From the NCBI GenBank assembly GCA_947627875.1, contig CANQXS010000007.1, forward strand, positions 1 to 64,000: a DNA stretch of 64,000 nt, read 5' to 3'. Positions within the stretch are counted from its first letter, which is position 1; the number at the start of each line of letters is the position of its first letter. The notes beneath the pieces are model-generated. The model searched no databases, was not told the DNA's origin, and saw nothing but the letters and a program-made list of their open reading frames with translations. Shown here one piece after another: positions 60,165 through 64,000 of the stretch. The position numbers were made by a program, and so were the translations under genes. Source of the DNA: an uncultured Clostridia bacterium. Lineage in GTDB: Bacteria; Bacillota; Clostridia; Oscillospirales; Ruminococcaceae.

Positions 60165-60402
60165 CTTTTAGTATAGAATTCCTCGCTGTAAACGTCAGCG
60201 TTTTGCTCTCGCCGTCGTATCGGCGTCGTATAAAAGACCTATGCCGCCATAGTACGGCAACGCTCTTAAGCTTTCCGCTTTCGGCGTCGAATTCCGAAAC
60301 GGAATACTCGGCGGCATAGGGCTCATACGACACGGGCAGCAGCTTGTTTCCCTTATAAGAACAGAAATCGCCCTGCCCGTCTGTGAATGTATATGTAAAC
60401 AC
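60136..60402 (-). pseudogene. 88-aa ORF, possible 5' part of a frameshifted gene
   Basis: GTG start at 60402, only a weak ribosome site. The product (MFTYTFTDGQGDFCSYKGN...) looks like a small beta-rich domain (YDGESKTLTFTARNS near its end), then runs out of frame into GGDHRPFA. The adjacent 46-aa ORF continues in another frame with coding-like composition. I do not recognise a family. The flanking 59977-60546 stretch has no other gene; AT-rich DNA at 60400-60500 is featureless. Confidence 0.4.
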
Positions 60403-60498
60403 TTCTTATGATATTATCAATGATAAACTTTCCGCTCCGCTCGGTCAACGGAATTTACACGAACGGTCGAAAAACCGACATAAACGGTCAAAAGAGCA

Positions 60499-60536
60499 GA
60501 AAAATCCCCTATCGGAATTCATCTCCGATAGGGGAT
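60499..60536 (-). terminator. Terminator of the second LytTR/GHKL unit
   Basis: Minus strand ATCCCCTATCGGA, 7-base loop, TCCGATAGGGGAT followed by TTTTCTG. Confidence 0.88.
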
Positions 60537-60546
60537 AACCTTTGCT

Positions 60547-61866
60547 CTATTCGCATTCTGAGAACACTATTACCGTTTCAAACCGCTTTTCGGCGTCGTT
60601 GTAATAGCTTTCCGAAGTCCCGCCGTATTTTTCTATTATCCTGCGTATGCTTTTCTGCCCTAAGCCGTGGTTTTCCTTGCCGTCCTTGCGGCTTATGAAT
60701 AAGCCTTTTTCGTCTCTTGCGGGAGGCTCTTTGCAGGAGTTGCTTATTTTGACCACCGTCAGCTTCTGCTCCGGCTTTATTTTTATATCGAGCTCAATAA
60801 ACTTCTCATCGGCGTTTTTTGCAGCCTCATAGGCGTTAGACAAAAGATTTCCGAACAGCGCGGAAATATCGGTGTCGCTTATAAAATCGACGCTCTTTCC
60901 GCGAATGTCGCATTGAAACTCTATTCCGCTCTCCGCGCATTCTCTTGCCGTCTCCGAGACGATTATGTTGAGTATGGAATTTTGGCAGTACCGCACCTGC
61001 TTTTGCAGGGCTTTGTCGTAGCCCCACTCGGTTATATATTTCTGAATTTCCGAGACGTTCCCCTCGGCGGCGAGACCGTTTATCGCCTGCATATGGTTTT
61101 TTACGTCGTGGATAAGTATTCTCTGCCGCTCATACTGCTCCTCAAGCATTTTGTAATACTCCGCGTCGTATTCCTCTTTCTGAACGGCAAGCTTGATGGC
61201 GAGATTCTCACGGCTTATTTTTTCGGAGCGGTTGTAGACCGAAACGGTGTAAATATTCGCAAAAAGCAGCGCGAACATAGACACCGCCGCCGCGATCTGC
61301 AAAACGTATGGCAATTCAATATAGGAATATACATAAATCACCAATACTGCAACGAACAGCGAAGCAACAGGCATAATGCTGAGCTTGATAAGATTTGCAG
61401 AGCTGCCACTCTTTGACTTGTGAGGCTCAAAAACGCTTGCGGATATTATGCAGAATAACATATACAGCAGCTTGCTGAGAATGCTGAGGGCGAACAGCGA
61501 TACCGGACTGTAGGTATAAGACGAAAAGCTTCCGGAAGGTATACTCAAAACAGCCGAGCCTATTACCTCGGATATAGCCATAAGCGCGGTCAGCACTGCG
61601 GAATTAAACAGTGCGGAAACGATTCCGCAGTAATATACGGCGGCGAATATCATAAAGTTTACAAGTAAATAAGCGATAATGTTCAGGATGATTTTATCCG
61701 GAAGCAGAAAGACTGTATACAGCAAGACGTATCCGACCGCATAAGCGCCGAACGCCTTGGCGCCGCCGACCCTTTTTGTGAACAGATAATCGGCATAGAT
61801 ATAATTTATCAGCATTTCGGTAAAAAGCACTGCCGCGCACGTGATCAATTCAAAATAAGCGTTCAT
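60547..61866 (-). CDS. GHKL sensor kinase with membrane sensor domain (AgrC/VirS-like)
   Basis: 439 aa. Six to seven membrane spans in residues 1-210, then a coiled linker and the transmitter: LIHDVKNHMQAINGL (His253), N-box FGNLLSNAYEAAKNA, G-box GLGQKSIRRIIEKYGG. This is the full AgrC layout that the kinase at 45920 lacks. Its ATG overlaps the stop of the LytTR regulator (61863-61866). No agrB/agrD-like peptide genes are seen beside it, so the signal is unknown. Confidence 0.9.
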   Translation of the reverse strand: MNAYFELITCAAVLFTEMLINYIYADYLFTKRVGGAKAFGAYAVGYVLLYTVFLLPDKIILNIIAYLLVNFMIFAAVYYCGIVSALFNSAVLTALMAISEVIGSAVLSIPSGSFSSYTYSPVSLFALSILSKLLYMLFCIISASVFEPHKSKSGSSANLIKLSIMPVASLFVAVLVIYVYSYIELPYVLQIAAAVSMFALLFANIYTVSVYNRSEKISRENLAIKLAVQKEEYDAEYYKMLEEQYERQRILIHDVKNHMQAINGLAAEGNVSEIQKYITEWGYDKALQKQVRYCQNSILNIIVSETARECAESGIEFQCDIRGKSVDFISDTDISALFGNLLSNAYEAAKNADEKFIELDIKIKPEQKLTVVKISNSCKEPPARDEKGLFISRKDGKENHGLGQKSIRRIIEKYGGTSESYYNDAEKRFETVIVFSECE

Positions 61867-62576
61867 TCCACCGACCTCATATAAAGCATATATGCGTCGC
61901 GGAAGACCTTGTATTTTCTCCGCGACAAATAGGCGTTTACGGTATATTCCCCGCAGGTAAGCTTAATGATCTCCTTGTTAAAAGACGATACATATTTCAT
62001 ATTTACCACAAACCCGCGGCTCGCCTCGAAGAACCCGGGAATATCCATCGATTTTGTCCAGTATTCGATCCCGAGCCGGCTGAAAAGCTTACCGCCCACG
62101 GTGTGGACCGCCGTCTGCCTTCCGTCGGATTCAAAGCAGATAATGTCCTCGGCGTCTAATGTTTTGCAGCCCTCCGAGGTCTCTATAACCACCGACTTTG
62201 AGTATGTATTTATCTGATAGAGCGCGTCCTTGAGGTTTCTGAACAGCCTCTGCTTGTCTACGGGCTTTGAAAGATACCTAAAAACGTGAAATTTCATCGC
62301 TTCGTCGAGGTAATCGGGGTAAGAGGTCACGATAATTATTTTTATACGGGGATTGAGCTTTTTCAGCCGCTCGCCGGTATGTATGCCGCTGAGCCCGTCC
62401 ATTTCAACGTCCAAAAAGGCAATCTCGCCGACCTCTCCGCTCGCCAAAAGCTCCTCGCCGCTCGAGCAGAGCACGCATTCGGGAGCGCTCAGCCCGTTAC
62501 TCTGAAAGTATTCCAAAACCGATTTATGCAGCGAGTTCATGACCGCCGCATCGTCGTCGCAGAACAAAATACGCAT
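61863..62576 (-). CDS. LytTR-family response regulator
   Basis: 237 aa from ATG 62576; a TTG three codons earlier has its ribosome site too close. Receiver domain with Asp7/Asp8, phospho-acceptor Asp56 (IAFLDVEMDG) and SKPVD lysine; LytTR domain from about 135 (EDIICFESDGRQTAVHTVGGK, FFEASRGFVVNMKYV). It heads a two-gene unit with the kinase and is divergent from the ArsP_2-like permease, whose promoter it might control. Confidence 0.92.
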   Translation of the reverse strand: MRILFCDDDAAVMNSLHKSVLEYFQSNGLSAPECVLCSSGEELLASGEVGEIAFLDVEMDGLSGIHTGERLKKLNPRIKIIIVTSYPDYLDEAMKFHVFRYLSKPVDKQRLFRNLKDALYQINTYSKSVVIETSEGCKTLDAEDIICFESDGRQTAVHTVGGKLFSRLGIEYWTKSMDIPGFFEASRGFVVNMKYVSSFNKEIIKLTCGEYTVNAYLSRRKYKVFRDAYMLYMRSVE

Positions 62577-62623
62577 AAAAACCAAAACCCCAGCTGAAAT
62601 ACATGTTGCGATTGTTTACAAAT

Positions 62624-62652
62624 ATTATATCACATATCTCCGCGGAAATCAA
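62624..62652 (-). promoter_or_regulatory. Promoter of the second LytTR/GHKL unit
   Basis: Minus strand TTGATT (62652-62647), 17-bp spacer, perfect TATAAT (62629-62624). Its -35 box lies one base from the -35 box of the divergent promoter at 62654. Confidence 0.78.
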
Positions 62653-62653
62653 C

Positions 62654-62683
62654 TTGACAAGCGGCATAAAGTCGCATTATAAT
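62654..62683 (+). promoter_or_regulatory. Promoter of the ArsP_2-like permease
   Basis: Perfect TTGACA (62654-62659), 18-bp spacer, perfect TATAAT (62678-62683). Confidence 0.8.
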
Positions 62684-62711
62684 TAGATGATGAATCTGAA
62701 AGGAAAAAATT

Positions 62712-63566
62712 ATGAAAATTTTTCTCGACGTGCTCGCTGAAACCCTCCTCGACACCGCGAAGATGCTGCCGTTTCTGTTCGGCGTCTATCTTTTAATAGA
62801 ATATTTCGAGCATAAAGCTTCCGACAGGCTGCCCAACGCCCTGCGCAGACTCGGTCCGTTCGGACCTTTGGGCGGCGCGGCGATAGGCTGTATCCCCCAG
62901 TGCGGATTTTCGGTCGCGGCTTCTAACCTCTATTCCGGCAGGCTCATAAGCCTCGGAACGCTCATCGCCGTTTTTATCGCGACCTCGGACGAAGCCGTGC
63001 CGATACTCCTTGCAAGCCCCGATGGAGCGAAGAAGATACTCCCGCTTATCGGCGCAAAGCTTATTATCGCGATAATCGCGGGGCTCTGCGTTGATCTGGT
63101 CCTTCGGGCGCTAAAAAGGCACCGCAACGAGCAGAGCGAGCCGTTTCACGACCTCTGCGAGGACTGCGGCTGCGACGAGCACGGTATCTTTTACTCCGCG
63201 CTCAGGCACACCGTTCATATAACCGTGTTCGTGTTTTTGGTGTCGCTCGCTCTCGGGCTTGCCATCGAGCTTCTCGGGGAGGACACCCTCAAAACGCTGC
63301 TTATGACCGACAGCCCGCTTCAGCCGTTTATAACCGCGCTGATAGGGCTTATCCCAAATTGCGCCGCCTCGGTCGTTCTTACCGACCTCTATGCAGCGGG
63401 TAGCCTGAGCTTCGGCTCGGTCATAGCGGGGCTTTCGACGGGCGCGGGGCTCGGTCTCGTGGTGCTCTTTAAGACCAACAAAAACCTCAAAGAGAACCTG
63501 ACCGTTGCGGGGCTGCTCTATTTTATAGGAGTTTGCGCGGGGCTTGTTACAGATATTATAGTCTGA
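62712..63566 (+). CDS. ArsP_2-type 10-TM putative heavy-metal/manganese permease
   Basis: 284 aa. Two homologous membrane halves: AAIGCIPQCGFSVAASNLYSG (about 56-76) and ALIGLIPNCAASVVLTDLYAAG (209-230), an inverted-repeat transporter layout with a conserved C/N-C pair after each Pro. The middle loop (146-157) is rich in metal ligands, HDLCEDCGCDEH. This fits PF11449 (putative 10TM heavy-metal exporter, sometimes annotated as manganese transporter). No arsR or metal riboswitch is visible upstream. AAAGGAAA precedes ATG. The metal is unknown. Confidence 0.85.
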   Translation: MKIFLDVLAETLLDTAKMLPFLFGVYLLIEYFEHKASDRLPNALRRLGPFGPLGGAAIGCIPQCGFSVAASNLYSGRLISLGTLIAVFIATSDEAVPILLASPDGAKKILPLIGAKLIIAIIAGLCVDLVLRALKRHRNEQSEPFHDLCEDCGCDEHGIFYSALRHTVHITVFVFLVSLALGLAIELLGEDTLKTLLMTDSPLQPFITALIGLIPNCAASVVLTDLYAAGSLSFGSVIAGLSTGAGLGLVVLFKTNKNLKENLTVAGLLYFIGVCAGLVTDIIV

Positions 63567-63610
63567 TTCGCTTTGCGATAAAAATTTAATGTTTTTCGAT
63601 AAAAAACTAT

Positions 63611-63639
63611 TGACAAATATAAAATAATATGATATACTC
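63611..63639 (+). promoter_or_regulatory. Promoter of the last gene
   Basis: Perfect TTGACA (63611-63616), 17-bp spacer, TATACT (63634-63639). Confidence 0.8.
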
Positions 63640-63671
63640 CGATTGTAAACAAAACGATCGGAGGAATTTTT

Positions 63672-64000
63672 ATGGAAAAGCTCGTTAAAACCGCCCGCAC
63701 GATCGACGTATTTTTGAAGATAGCCGAGGTTATGGTAATCGTCGGTGCGCTGCTGCTTATGGTGTTCGATATGCTGCTTTTGATGTTTTCCGCGCTGGGA
63801 ACGCTTGAGATATCCGACGGCACCGTCATCGGCGCGACGTTCGGGAAAACAAGGCTGATCCTGGCTACGGGCGCCGAGGGCGACGTATATGAATTCGTGA
63901 AGGCATATACCGTGATGTGCGTCGGCGCGGCAGTTATGCTCGCCGTGGGTTATGCGGGAATAAGGCTGTTCCGCAAGATTCTCGCCCCGATGAAAGAGGG
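63672..64000 (+). CDS. DUF2975-like membrane protein, cut by the window end
   Basis: At least 109 aa; no stop before 64000. ATG 63672 has GGAGGAA upstream. Two hydrophobic segments (about 16-44 and 79-98) flank a polar external loop; the last visible residues (RLFRKILAPMKEG) match the helix-end motif LRKILKxxKEG of DUF2975 four-TM proteins. These are usually followed by a small XRE regulator (YozG type) just beyond, which would lie outside the window. Family call is tentative. Confidence 0.65.
   Translation, partial: MEKLVKTARTIDVFLKIAEVMVIVGALLLMVFDMLLLMFSALGTLEISDGTVIGATFGKTRLILATGAEGDVYEFVKAYTVMCVGAAVMLAVGYAGIRLFRKILAPMKE

Noticed and set aside
62577-62585. TTG start three codons upstream for the LytTR regulator
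   Set aside because: The only purine-rich stretch would be 2 bases from this codon; ATG 62576 fits receiver-domain N-termini.

Overview
The window looks like chromosome from a low-oxygen, plant-polysaccharide-using member of the Clostridia, probably an Oscillospirales/Ruminococcaceae-type gut bacterium. The reasons are strong AGGAGG-type ribosome binding sites, a Gram-positive-length S12, a one-piece tmRNA, AgrC/LytTR-type two-component systems, a dockerin-like C-terminus, many glycoside hydrolases and moderately high GC. This placement is an inference from gene content, not from a marker phylogeny. I see no prophage, transposase, CRISPR array or rRNA.

Layout. 0-9.5 kb: LOG-family nucleotide hydrolase, DUF3737 beta-helix protein, CPBP protease, polytopic membrane protein, aldo/keto reductase, a very large ECF-sigma fusion protein and citrate synthase. 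9.5-14 kb (minus strand): lipoprotein GH97, an unknown 2-TM protein, a VanX-type dipeptidase and tRNA-Ser(CGA). 14-19 kb: the str operon (rpsL-rpsG-fusA-tuf), then a small secreted protein with internal repeats. 19.6-24.5 kb: XRE regulator with a 56-aa membrane partner, an MGMT-like protein, GH31 alpha-xylosidase and a CapA-type lipoprotein. 24.6-30.8 kb: two divergent transcription units that supply four consecutive steps of hexuronate breakdown: fructuronate reductase and mannonate dehydratase leftwards; KDG kinase and KDPG aldolase rightwards. 30.8-34 kb: a second GH31 behind an unknown membrane protein. 34.3-38.2 kb: smpB and, 3.4 kb later, the tmRNA gene, i.e. both halves of trans-translation, with a nitroreductase-pentapeptide fusion and a dockerin-like secreted protein between them.

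38.5-47.3 kb: an HExxH protein, a GNAT, a CPA2 antiporter, then a LytTR regulator/soluble GHKL kinase pair that reads towards a pair of ABC exporters across a perfect 84-bp tandem duplication. 47.6-52.4 kb: a beta-helix lipoprotein (GH141-like at most) convergent with a GH127 beta-L-arabinofuranosidase. 52.5-60 kb: two MATE exporters, and a MarR regulator with a heterodimeric ABC exporter pair. 60-64 kb: small overlapping ORFs or a broken gene, a second LytTR/GHKL pair, a divergent ArsP_2-type metal permease, and the start of a DUF2975-like membrane protein cut by the window end.

The carbohydrate genes fit together: GH31 (alpha-xylose), GH127 (beta-L-arabinofuranose), GH97 (alpha-glucose/galactose) and the hexuronate route would turn pectin and hemicellulose side chains into pyruvate and glyceraldehyde-3-phosphate. 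The least explained items are the sigma-factor fusion with an in-frame internal ribosome binding site at the domain junction, the repeat-built secreted protein next to tuf, the 84-bp duplication, a dispersed intergenic repeat seen twice in inverted orientation, and the 2-TM protein coupled to the VanX-like enzyme.
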